From: Chryseobacterium sp. | GTDB taxonomy: Bacteria; Bacteroidota; Bacteroidia; Flavobacteriales; Weeksellaceae | NCBI GenBank assembly: GCA_018260475.1 | Contig: JAGLBA010000019.1 | Span: 1-35,623 of the forward strand | DNA: 35,623 bases | Reading direction: 5' to 3' | In this document: positions 1 to 7,649 of the stretch, one piece after another | Numbering within the stretch: the stretch's first letter is position 1 | How the letters are laid out: the number at the start of each line of letters is the position of its first letter | Made by a program: the position numbers and the translations under genes | Notes under the pieces: generated by a model | Databases searched by the model: none | What the model was told of the DNA's origin: nothing | The model's input: only the letters and a program-made list of their open reading frames with translations

Positions 1-1289
1 CTATCGTTATTCCAGTTCCATGAGGTTCTATCCCCCTGAAAACTAAAGCCAAGAGAAGCTCCGAGACCTTTTGCCATACCATTTTGAATCTCATAAGGTG
101 CCTGATAGCCGGAAACATACGGATTGAAAGGTTTTTCTTCGGTATCCAGAAGCCCGCTTTGGTTCCAATCAGCAAGGTAAAGTTTATCCCCGATATCCAG
201 TCCAGTAAGAATCTTATGACTTACATTACCTGTCTTCACATTTCCGTTTAAGAAAATCTGAGCAAATTTCATTTCGTTTTTACCTTCCCAACCGCTGTAA
301 TTTCTTTGAATTCTGCCATCAGTCAAAATCTTTGTAGGCCAAATGTCTCCGCCCAATTGGTAATCGCTCATATAAGATACCTGCGAAGTAAGTTTCCACT
401 CGTGAGAAATTTCTGTAATCAAATGTAGATTTATATAATGTTCCGTAACTTTATTATCGGGTAAACCGGGATCCGTTATAGTAAAATCCACAGGAAATTC
501 TTTATAACCTTTATTGCTGAACACATAGGAAGAACTTACCTGGGACATAATAGCCTTCTGGTAAATATATTCTGCAGTAAGCACCGTATTGTCGGAAATT
601 TTGTAGCTTATGCTTGGCGCAACAATATAGCGGTTGTTAAACTCATCCCTTCTGAAAGACTTCTTATTCTGTCCCATTAAATTGAGCCTGAAAGCCAATT
701 TAGAAGTAACTGGGACATTTACATCTGTCTCGGCACGGTAAAGGCTGTAGCTTCCGGTTGTAATGCCTGCGGAGCCTGTAATTCCTTCGTTTAAAATTGG
801 TTTTTTCGTTACGATGTTATAAAGCCCGCTGGGTTCGCCGTTGGACATCATGAAGCCTGCGGGACCTTTCACAAATTCTATACGGTCGGCGTAGCTCATA
901 TCCTCAGCCAGCGGACCCCAGTTAGAACTTACATTTACGCCGTTCATAAAAGCGGCAGCGCGGGAGCCACGCATATTAATATTAGCGTAAAGATCTGCCC
1001 AGTGTTCCAGCCTTGTGGCACCGCTTACATTTCTTAGAATTCCGTCGCTAATTCCTGTAATTTGCTGGTCTGCCATAGCATCTTTTGTGATAACCTGTAT
1101 GTTTTGCGAAACATTAATCAGTGGAGTTTCCAAACGCAAAGATCCTGAAGCATTTTTTTTAGTATAAGTTCTATAATATTTTCCGCGAAGTTGCACTTCT
1201 TCGATAGAAGAAGTTTTAGTACTATCTTTTACTTGCGCCTGAACTGCAATTGCCACCAATGCTGCGGCTGATATTATTAATTTTTTCAA
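1..1289 (-). CDS. TonB-dependent siderophore receptor, N-terminal part (runs off window)
   Basis: Outer-membrane receptor that would import a ferric siderophore using TonB energy. About 429 codons are readable without a stop. The reading frame has no ATG: it opens with TTG at 1289-1287, directly after an in-frame TAA, and gives a signal peptide (LKKLIISAAALVAIAVQAQ). The plug follows, with INMRGSR, FMNGVNV, RIEFVKGPAGFMMSNGEP and YNIVTKKP, then barrel strands. The plug is typical of the FhuA/FpvA-type siderophore receptor family. It begins 13 bases after the stop of the broken receptor at 1303, so it probably shares that transcript. The C-terminal barrel lies outside the window. The family is sure; the ligand is unknown. 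Confidence 0.88.
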   Translation of the reverse strand, partial: MKKLIISAAALVAIAVQAQVKDSTKTSSIEEVQLRGKYYRTYTKKNASGSLRLETPLINVSQNIQVITKDAMADQQITGISDGILRNVSGATRLEHWADLYANINMRGSRAAAFMNGVNVSSNWGPLAEDMSYADRIEFVKGPAGFMMSNGEPSGLYNIVTKKPILNEGITGSAGITTGSYSLYRAETDVNVPVTSKLAFRLNLMGQNKKSFRRDEFNNRYIVAPSISYKISDNTVLTAEYIYQKAIMSQVSSSYVFSNKGYKEFPVDFTITDPGLPDNKVTEHYINLHLITEISHEWKLTSQVSYMSDYQLGGDIWPTKILTDGRIQRNYSGWEGKNEMKFAQIFLNGNVKTGNVSHKILTGLDIGDKLYLADWNQSGLLDTEEKPFNPYVSGYQAPYEIQNGMAKGLGASLGFSFQGDRTSWNWNND

Positions 1290-1302
1290 GGTTTAATAGT
1301 TT

Positions 1303-2373
1303 TTAAAGAGATAAAGAATAAGTAAATGCAAAGGTTCTTCCCCGACCTTTGAAGTAAAACAATTCAGGAAGTCGTAAGGAAGATCCGTAAAGTTTTTGCG
1401 CTCGAACGCTCCAGATGGTTTGATAATTTGTGTTGAAGAGATTTTGTATACCGAAATTTAACTTCCCGAAACGTGTTCCGTATCCCAACATTAGATCCGA
1501 GGTATTGTAGCCGTTTATCATGCTGCCGGAATCGTCGTTCTGGTTGAAGGTCTGCAAATTCTGGAACCGCAAGTCCCAATTGTTTTTCTGATAGCCTATA
1601 TAACTGGTCAATTTAGAGGGTGAGGCGATAAATATATCCTGTTTGCGCCAATCGCCATCTTTTTCTACTTCAGATTTTAAATGCTTCGGTTATATTGTAA
1701 ATCTGTTTGTGAAATATCACTTAAAATCTGTTTTCGGTCCGCTCCAATAAAAGCCCCATTTTGCTGGAAAGCAGCGCCAATCCGCGCAAAAAAAGCGCTC
1801 ACCTTTTGTTGCAACCGACTGTGCTATTTTGTAATTACCGTCTTTTTTTCCGATGAAGCCGCTCATATAAGTGAGGTTCGTTTCAGCAGATAATCCCTTT
1901 TTCACAGGTTTTTTTGTAATGATGTTGATGATTCCTCCAGTTGCATTTCCGCCATATAATGAACTTGCACCGGACAGCACTTCTATTTTTTCGATATTAA
2001 AGGGATCTATCGCTTCCAGCTCTCTACTTACTCCTCTCAAACTGTTTATAGAAACGCCGTCAATCATCACCAAGATGGATCTCCCGCGCATATTTTGCCC
2101 AAAATTTGTTCTTCCTTGCGAGCCGACATCAATCCCCGGAACAAACTGTGCCAACATTTCTTTAAACGGAACACCGCTCTGAGTTTGTCGAATGATATCG
2201 TTTTTCTTCATTACCCAAACTGTTCCGGCAATATCTGAAATTTTAGATGGCCGCCTTGTAGAAACAATTTCAACTTCTTCAATCTGTTTAACTTTTGTGG
2301 TGTCAGTTGTTATTGTTTGGGCGTGGTTTAAGATACTCATCAAGACTAATATGTTGATGCTTAATTTTTTCAT
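1303..2373 (-). pseudogene. TonB-dependent receptor with internal deletion and frameshifts
   Basis: Residues 1-190 from the ATG at 2373 form a signal peptide, a TonB box region and a complete plug (NMRGRSILVMIDGVSIN, VLSGASSLYGGNATGGIINI). Near 1799 a run of seven T (minus strand) shifts the frame; one base fewer restores ERFFARIGAAFQQNGAFIGA. The text then jumps at about 1690-1700 to the last 130 or so residues of a barrel (TEAFK, SEVEKDGDWRKQDIFIASPS, down to the terminal aromatic TFAFTYSLSL). A second one-base shift lies in the AAAA at about 1680. Receptors of this class have about 650-750 residues, so some 350-400 residues are missing. It is therefore very probably non-functional. The order plug, then C-terminal barrel, shows one gene with a deletion rather than two genes. 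Confidence 0.85.
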
Positions 2374-2496
2374 GGTTAAATAGTTGTTTAATTTAAATTT
2401 CAGTTCGTTTTTTTATTCGGACCATTTTTCCGAAAGGCTGCGTTATCCTGCGGGGAACTTTAGCAAATCTCCCGGAGAACGCTTCACAACTGTTTC

Positions 2497-3261
2497 TCAA
2501 TTCGCCAAACACAGCACGGGCTGGTTGCCATAGAAGTTTTCATACGCCTTGCGGAAAGTATTCTCGTTGCTATAGCCTGTTTCTTGGGCAATGTATTTCA
2601 TGCTGTGGTAAGTGTTGTTGATGAGGTAACTCGCTTTTTCCATACGCTTTTTCAGTAGAAACTGATAAATATTGCAGCCTTTTTTCTTCTCGAAATAAAG
2701 GTTAAAAACATCCTGACTAATCGCCTGGCTGTAGCATATATTGTGCAGATTGATGGCAGCGTTCAGGTTCTGTTCCAGCCATTTTTCGGCATCGTGTATT
2801 TTTTTCATCATTTGGCAGTCGGCGCAGCGGTTAGCGGAAAAATATTTGCGCACATCACGGCTGGCGCTGTATTGGTAAAGCAAAAACATAAAGTAACTTT
2901 CTATAAAAATTTTTCGCTGAATCCCTTGGCTGGCGCTCGCAGCAAGGCAGATGAGGTTGGTATGAACGGCAAAGCATATCGGGAAGTCCCTTTCTTCGAA
3001 AAAAATTTCCGAAAAAGCTTGATGATAATCTTCCTCCAAGCATCCAAAATCTGAATATTTGTTGAAGAAATCGTTACGCACCCGGAAGGAAATCTCAAAA
3101 TTGCTGTAGCCTAAGTCAAATAAATAAAGCGTGGCGGGCACGCAGAAGTTAATGATATGATATTTGTTTTCTGAAGTAACGGATCCTCTGTATCTCGTGT
3201 TATTAGACTGTTTTACAATCCTGTATTCCAAACATTCGTTTATTTTTTCAAAATCTTGCAT
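2497..3261 (-). CDS. AraC-family transcriptional regulator
   Basis: A 254-residue DNA-binding regulator. The C-terminal ~100 residues hold the two helix-turn-helix units of the AraC/XylS family, with the second one clear (MKYIAQETGYSNENTFRKAY and the trailing YGNQP). The N-terminal ~150 residues resemble no sensor domain I can name. They contain a CxxC (NRCADCQMM) just before the DNA-binding part, which could bind metal or heme; that is inference. It sits between the heme-lipoprotein genes and two receptor genes on the same strand, as AraC-type activators of iron or heme uptake often do. The ATG at 3261 is the only good start; a hairpin separates it from the gene upstream. Confidence 0.82.
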   Translation of the reverse strand: MQDFEKINECLEYRIVKQSNNTRYRGSVTSENKYHIINFCVPATLYLFDLGYSNFEISFRVRNDFFNKYSDFGCLEEDYHQAFSEIFFEERDFPICFAVHTNLICLAASASQGIQRKIFIESYFMFLLYQYSASRDVRKYFSANRCADCQMMKKIHDAEKWLEQNLNAAINLHNICYSQAISQDVFNLYFEKKKGCNIYQFLLKKRMEKASYLINNTYHSMKYIAQETGYSNENTFRKAYENFYGNQPVLCLAN

Positions 3262-3281
3262 TTCTTTTATTTTTTTAAACA

Positions 3282-3300
3282 GCCCGGCGAGAAACCGGGC
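3282..3300 (-). terminator. Hairpin between DUF6607 gene and araC-type gene
   Basis: GCCCGG / CCGGGC arms of six GC pairs around a seven-base loop lie 12 bases after the stop of the DUF6607 gene. On the minus strand they are followed only by TGTTT and then A-rich sequence, so termination would be partial. It could instead adjust expression of the regulator downstream. Confidence 0.45.
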
Positions 3301-3312
3301 ATTTAATAACGG

Positions 3313-4215
3313 CTACTGTTTCACTATATAGGCTTCCACCAGCTTTTTGGCTTCGGAGGTTTGGTTGGGCTTTAGTTCCATCAGCGGGGTGTAGAGGTAG
3401 GTGTCTTCTACGCCGGGCTTGGTGTAGATGTCATGCTGGCTGTTTAGTATAGTCTTCCAGCTTTCGCGCACGGATGCCCAGAGCGGCGCATATTCTTTCC
3501 AGAAATTTTTAGCCTGTAAGCATTTTGCTTCATCCACTTTTCTGTAAAATTCTTTGCCTTTTTCTTCGGCAATAACCATATCTTCGGCACCATCTTTTCT
3601 CAGGATCTTCGTATTATCCTGGTCATGAAGCCATCCCCACGAAAAGATTTCATGATGATTAGTACGGTTCATCACATTATAATCCTTGCGCGTGGTGTAT
3701 TCTCTTCTTGGCAAAGGCGCATCGGTATTGGCTTCCCAATAATGGCGACCGTCAGCATGAATCCATGTTCCAGAAGCTGCGTAGCGCGGCGCATCATCTA
3801 CCTGATAAACCGCCTGTGTCCACTGGCCTTTCACACTTTCGGGAGAAAGTTTTTTCTGCACCCAGTGGTTATTTTTATCGAAAACGGTGAGCTGTGTGTT
3901 TTGGTAAATCCAGTCTTGTCTCCAGTGTTTCACCACGGCATCTTTACCTTTGGCGTTTGGATTCACTACCAAAATATGCTGCAGCACTATTTTGCCAGGT
4001 TTTTCTTCGGCGGCGGTTACCCACTCTACTCCACCGGAATGGTAGTTTTTCTTTTTCTCATAATTTTTGTCTGGTGAGAAGGTTTCGGCGAAATTAAAGC
4101 TCACTTCGTAGCAGCCCGTCATGGCTTTAATGGCGTTAGTGTCCTGTTGACTTTGGGCATTCATCCATACATTGGCACCGAGTAAAACGGCAGCGAAAAG
4201 AATCTGTTTTTTCAT
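3313..4215 (-). CDS. DUF6607-type exported protein of a heme-uptake operon
   Basis: A 300-residue protein with a cleavable signal peptide (MKKQILFAAVLLGANVWMNA) and then a mature domain starting MTGCYEVSFNFAETFSPD. It matches my memory of the DUF6607 family, whose members are exported proteins encoded beside heme receptors in Bacteroidota and some Gammaproteobacteria. No catalytic motif is obvious. It is rich in Trp, His and Tyr (HWRQDW, NRTNHHEIFSWGW), which would suit heme or a porphyrin, but this is inference. It follows the HmuY-like gene by 18 bases, so the two are probably co-transcribed. Confidence 0.7.
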   Translation of the reverse strand: MKKQILFAAVLLGANVWMNAQSQQDTNAIKAMTGCYEVSFNFAETFSPDKNYEKKKNYHSGGVEWVTAAEEKPGKIVLQHILVVNPNAKGKDAVVKHWRQDWIYQNTQLTVFDKNNHWVQKKLSPESVKGQWTQAVYQVDDAPRYAASGTWIHADGRHYWEANTDAPLPRREYTTRKDYNVMNRTNHHEIFSWGWLHDQDNTKILRKDGAEDMVIAEEKGKEFYRKVDEAKCLQAKNFWKEYAPLWASVRESWKTILNSQHDIYTKPGVEDTYLYTPLMELKPNQTSEAKKLVEAYIVKQ

Positions 4216-4233
4216 AATATTAGTTTTAAAAAT

Positions 4234-5346
4234 TTATAAAGGTTGATATTCAAATTGTGGAAAGCCTCTGTATTCTTCGCTGTTTTTCATGCGCAGGAAT
4301 CTTATTTTGAAGTAAAATCCGTCGGCATCTTTCAGAATGTAAAACCGGTCGGTAAAGACTTCGGCACCGTTCGGTCCTGTGGTGGTGCGCCAGTTGCTGC
4401 CGATGACTCTTTGGTCGTTAGAAACAAATTCAGAAGCTTTAATGTCTTCTTTTTTGAAGGCGTTATACTCCTGCTCTGCTTTGCCGGGTGCGGTTTTTAC
4501 ATGATATGCATACACACCGCTGAGCAAATTGCCTAGAACGGAATCTGAAAACACATAGGAAGTGAGCATATTATTTGCCGGATTATTCGTGAGGTTTGTG
4601 AAAACGGTATAGCATAAGTCCCATTTTTTCTTTTCTGGCTGAACATTACCGAAGCTGCCATTCTCCAGATTTAAAAATTTAAAATGATAATCAGAATTTT
4701 TGGTAACCAAAATTTCTTTATGGGTTTTATCCTGAAGCTGGGCGTACTGAATTTTGTAGCCATCACCATATCTCAACACACGGATTTTCATAAAACCGCG
4801 GCTATCGCCCATAGTGTAGACGCTTCCGGGAGAAGTAGGTCCGTTGTAAAGCCTATGTCCTATGTTGATGAGGTAGACAGGATTTTCCCCATCGTTAACT
4901 TTTATTGCAGCTATTCCGGTGGTTTGTGTTAAATAATTTCCGGCAGGATCATCGATGTATTGAGCATTGGGTTCAAAGTTTGCCACCTGCACTTTTTCCT
5001 GTAGTTCTTCTGTCAATTTCGGCGTAACGGCGTCAATATCAGTAGCGTTTTCAATCTTTCCTGCAGCCATCATCACGGAAGAATTAAGGATAACCCGAAA
5101 GTCTTTTCCGCAGTAGAATCCCTGATCCCACGCATCGCGCCGACTGGTTTTCATGCTTCCTTCGCTTAAATCAATCCATACTTGGTTGGGTTCCGTAGCG
5201 CCGCCTACTTCAGGAGAAAGTATTGCACCTTTTATGGGTGGCAGTTTCACCGGAGAATCGTCTTCCCTAATGCAGGAAACTGCCGTATTCAGAAGAATGA
5301 ATGCCATTGCCAGAGCAGTATTTCTAAATATTTTGAAAGTCATCAT
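4234..5346 (-). CDS. hmuY: HmuY-family heme-binding lipoprotein
   Basis: A 370-residue surface lipoprotein: the signal peptide ends in a lipobox with Cys25 (LLNTAVSC). The region from about residue 50 on (NQVWIDLSEGSMKTSRRDAWDQGFYCG) is the hallmark start of the HmuY fold. The tail (TDRFYILKDADGFYFKIRFL) is the usual HmuY ending. HmuY proteins take heme from host hemoproteins and hand it to the receptor HmuR; His or Met ligands cannot be assigned by eye. The gene lies 11 bases downstream of the truncated HmuR-like receptor. Because that receptor has lost its start and promoter region, expression of hmuY is itself in doubt. Confidence 0.85.
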   Translation of the reverse strand: MMTFKIFRNTALAMAFILLNTAVSCIREDDSPVKLPPIKGAILSPEVGGATEPNQVWIDLSEGSMKTSRRDAWDQGFYCGKDFRVILNSSVMMAAGKIENATDIDAVTPKLTEELQEKVQVANFEPNAQYIDDPAGNYLTQTTGIAAIKVNDGENPVYLINIGHRLYNGPTSPGSVYTMGDSRGFMKIRVLRYGDGYKIQYAQLQDKTHKEILVTKNSDYHFKFLNLENGSFGNVQPEKKKWDLCYTVFTNLTNNPANNMLTSYVFSDSVLGNLLSGVYAYHVKTAPGKAEQEYNAFKKEDIKASEFVSNDQRVIGSNWRTTTGPNGAEVFTDRFYILKDADGFYFKIRFLRMKNSEEYRGFPQFEYQPL

Positions 5347-5357
5347 CGTTATTTTTT

Positions 5358-6525
5358 TTAAAAGTTAAATGCCATTTTCGCAAACCAGCTTCTGCCATAA
5401 AACAAGCCCTGCGTTGCCGAAGCAGCGTTGTGTGCGGTTCCTGCGACCGCGGTATTGGCAACTTCGGTTACATTAAAAATATTGCGGACACCCGCACTGA
5501 TTTCAACAGTTTTTTTGAATAAATATTGGTTCAAAGTAGCATCCAGCATACTGAAGGCGGCTCTTTCGCCAAGGCGGTAAGGATTACCTTTAACGCTTGG
5601 ATCATAAACATATTCCGTAGATTTCCCGGTGTATTTATAGAAAACAGAACTTGTAAAACCCCAGTTTGGAACGGTATAGCTGATGGCAGCATTGGCTTCC
5701 GGCGAATAACGGTAGTCTTCCGGCGAGTCCTCCATAGATTTGGCCACTCCGATGATGGAAAACCCTGCATTTGCGGATAAATTTTCAATAGAAAATTTAG
5801 CATTGATGGCGGAAAGCCAGGACTGAAAATGGTTGATATTAATATACTGGTATTTTAACGGAGAAGGGTTCACCACCGCCAGATCAATACGGTCTGTAAC
5901 CTGCAGATAAGTCGTTCTGGCATCCAGATTCCATTTGAAAGTGCCATTATCATTATGTATATCATAAAGTAGTGAGCCGGATAGAGATTTTTCGGCACGA
6001 AGATTTTCATTACCGCGAACATCGTGATTGCTGTCCACAAAGTAAGTGTAGTTTTCCGTAAAAGTAGGATACCGGTACGCCGTCCCTACCACGGCCCGGA
6101 AGTTGGAATGCTCGTTCAGGCGGTGTTTGGCAGTAAAGGAGTAATTAAAAAGTGACTTAAAGCGGTTGCTGAAATTGGCTCTCACACCGGCTCTAAGATA
6201 CCAATCATCTGCCATTTTAAATTCGGATGAAGCAAAAACGGCGCCGTTTAGAAACTTCCTTACAATATTTTTTTGGTTATAAAGCCCTGAAGTAGCATCG
6301 GCATATCCCTGAGTGTAATCGGCTTCGTAGCCGGTTTGTAAGTCAAAATTTTTGTTATTCAAAAAATTACTGAGAGTGCCTCGGGAGTACCAGCTTTCTG
6401 TGGAAAAATATTGTTTTTTCTCATCTCTGGAAACTTCATTTCTTGCGGGAACATCATAATGGTAATTTTGTTTATCGCGAACTTGTTTTTGGTAAGATAA
6501 ATCCCCAAAGAATTTAGTTTTTTGC
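5358..6525 (-). pseudogene. hmuR: HmuR-like heme TonB-dependent receptor, N-terminal half deleted
   Basis: About 390 residues of receptor barrel are present (from QKTKFFGDLSYQKQ to the terminal FAKMAFNF), including the FRAVVGTAYRYPTFTENYTY and NENLRAEKS segments typical of heme/vitamin-type receptors. Signal peptide, TonB box and plug are absent. The open frame continues upstream to 6629, but those 35 residues (hydrophobic, no receptor character) are antisense to another gene fragment. The real homology starts at about 6525. Without a plug or export signal it cannot work as a receptor. Its partner genes hmuY and DUF6607 remain intact downstream. Confidence 0.85.
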
Positions 6526-6866
6526 CAAATTATAGGCTGAATTTCAATTTCGATAAAGAACAGATAGAATGTCGCAAGGAAAGACTGAATGATTTTGAAG
6601 ATATGGAACCCGAAATCAACAGCTACCAAATCCTAAAATATGACTTAGAGAAAAATAAATGTATAGCCAGAAAAATAAAAGAAGATGCTTCGGGGCAGTT
6701 TACTGCGTTCTATATTAAAATATTATCGGAAGATTTTATAAAAATTTTTTTTACTGATTTTACGACAATAATTGAAGCAGAATCTCATGAACTAGCAAAA
6801 AATTTCTGTGATTTAAAAAAAATGCATTGGATCTGTCTCTATCGGAAAGATGACTTTTTGAATTGA
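6522..6866 (+). pseudogene. 3' fragment of an unidentified gene, cut at the receptor deletion junction
   Basis: An open frame of about 115 codons with protein-like, charged composition and no family I recognise. It has no ATG at its beginning: the only possible start is a TTG at 6522, and an in-frame stop lies at 6498. No promoter or ribosome site precedes it, because the sequence to the left is receptor barrel. The open frame therefore begins exactly where the receptor homology ends. I read it as the tail of a gene that once stood divergent to hmuR. It could still be translated from an internal start such as the ATG at 6602. Confidence 0.5.
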
Positions 6867-6896
6867 ATTTACATTAAGCCTGCTTATTTTATTAAT

Positions 6897-7553
6897 TTAT
6901 TCCACTAAGATATTTTCAGCAAATTTTTGGCTTACACTTTTTTCGTTTCCGTTTATGTCAATGGTCAACTGTCCATCGAAGACCTCGCGGGATAGTACCT
7001 TTATTTCATTGTTAATGGCTAGGCCTAAACTAACCACATATTGCAAAAAAGATCGGGAATTATTTTTCACGGCTACCATTCGGCATTTTGTTCCAATATC
7101 GATCTCGTTTAAAGTTTTTTTGGATTGCTGAACAAATACACCGTTTTTATCAGGAATAGGATCTCCATGAGGATCAAATTTAGGATTACCTAAAAATAAT
7201 TCTAACTGATCAAATAGCTTTTTAGATTGTATATGTTCCAGTTCTTCTGCTACTTCATGAACTTCTTCCCAGCTGAAAGATAGTTTTTCATATAAAAAAG
7301 TTTCCCATAAACGATGTTTACGGATAAGATCTATGGCATTATCTTTTCCCGTTTTAGTAAGTTCCACCTTACCATATTTTTGATAATCTACTAATCTTTT
7401 TTCCTTCAGCCTTTTCAGCATTTCATTTACTGATGCTGGTTTCAACGATAAAGATTCTGCCAATTCATTTATACTGCTTTTTCCGGAACCATTGGAAACA
7501 GAAATTTTAAATAACGCTTTCAAATAGTTTTCTTCTGTGGAAGTAAGACTCAT
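6897..7553 (-). CDS. mntR: DtxR/MntR-family metal-dependent repressor
   Basis: A 218-residue metalloregulator with an N-terminal winged helix (INELAESLSLKPASVNEMLKRL), a dimerization/metal domain (residues 75-140) and a C-terminal FeoA/SH3-like domain. By alignment from memory, the position of DtxR Cys102 is Glu103, with Glu106 and His107 following and His80 conserved. That is the MntR arrangement and argues for Mn(II) rather than Fe(II) sensing. The position of MntR Asp8 / DtxR Met10 is Asn9, which differs from both. The gene is divergent from the receptor at 7650, and a perfect palindromic operator lies between them, so autoregulation and control of the receptor are likely. Confidence 0.88.
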   Translation of the reverse strand: MSLTSTEENYLKALFKISVSNGSGKSSINELAESLSLKPASVNEMLKRLKEKRLVDYQKYGKVELTKTGKDNAIDLIRKHRLWETFLYEKLSFSWEEVHEVAEELEHIQSKKLFDQLELFLGNPKFDPHGDPIPDKNGVFVQQSKKTLNEIDIGTKCRMVAVKNNSRSFLQYVVSLGLAINNEIKVLSREVFDGQLTIDINGNEKSVSQKFAENILVE

Positions 7554-7602
7554 ACTAAAATATTATATTGTAAAAATACAAAAAATTTTCAATAATTAAT
7601 TT

Positions 7603-7616
7603 TTAGGTTAACCTAA
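7603..7616. promoter_or_regulatory. DtxR/MntR-type operator
   Basis: TTAGGTTAACCTAA is a perfect 14-bp palindrome and closely matches the half-sites of the DtxR family consensus. It lies just upstream of the -7 element of the receptor gene and 50 bp from the repressor gene, where a bound repressor would block transcription. A diverged copy in front of mntH (26172-26185) agrees at 11 of 14 positions. Confidence 0.85.
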
Positions 7617-7622
7617 CTTTTG

Positions 7623-7630
7623 TATATTTG
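7623..7630 (+). promoter_or_regulatory. Bacteroidetes -7 promoter element of the metal-regulated receptor
   Basis: TATATTTG fits TAnnTTTG, 19 bases before the ATG at 7650. No clear -33 TTG is visible; the operator occupies much of that region. Confidence 0.7.
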
Positions 7631-7649
7631 CAGTACTAAACTAATAATA

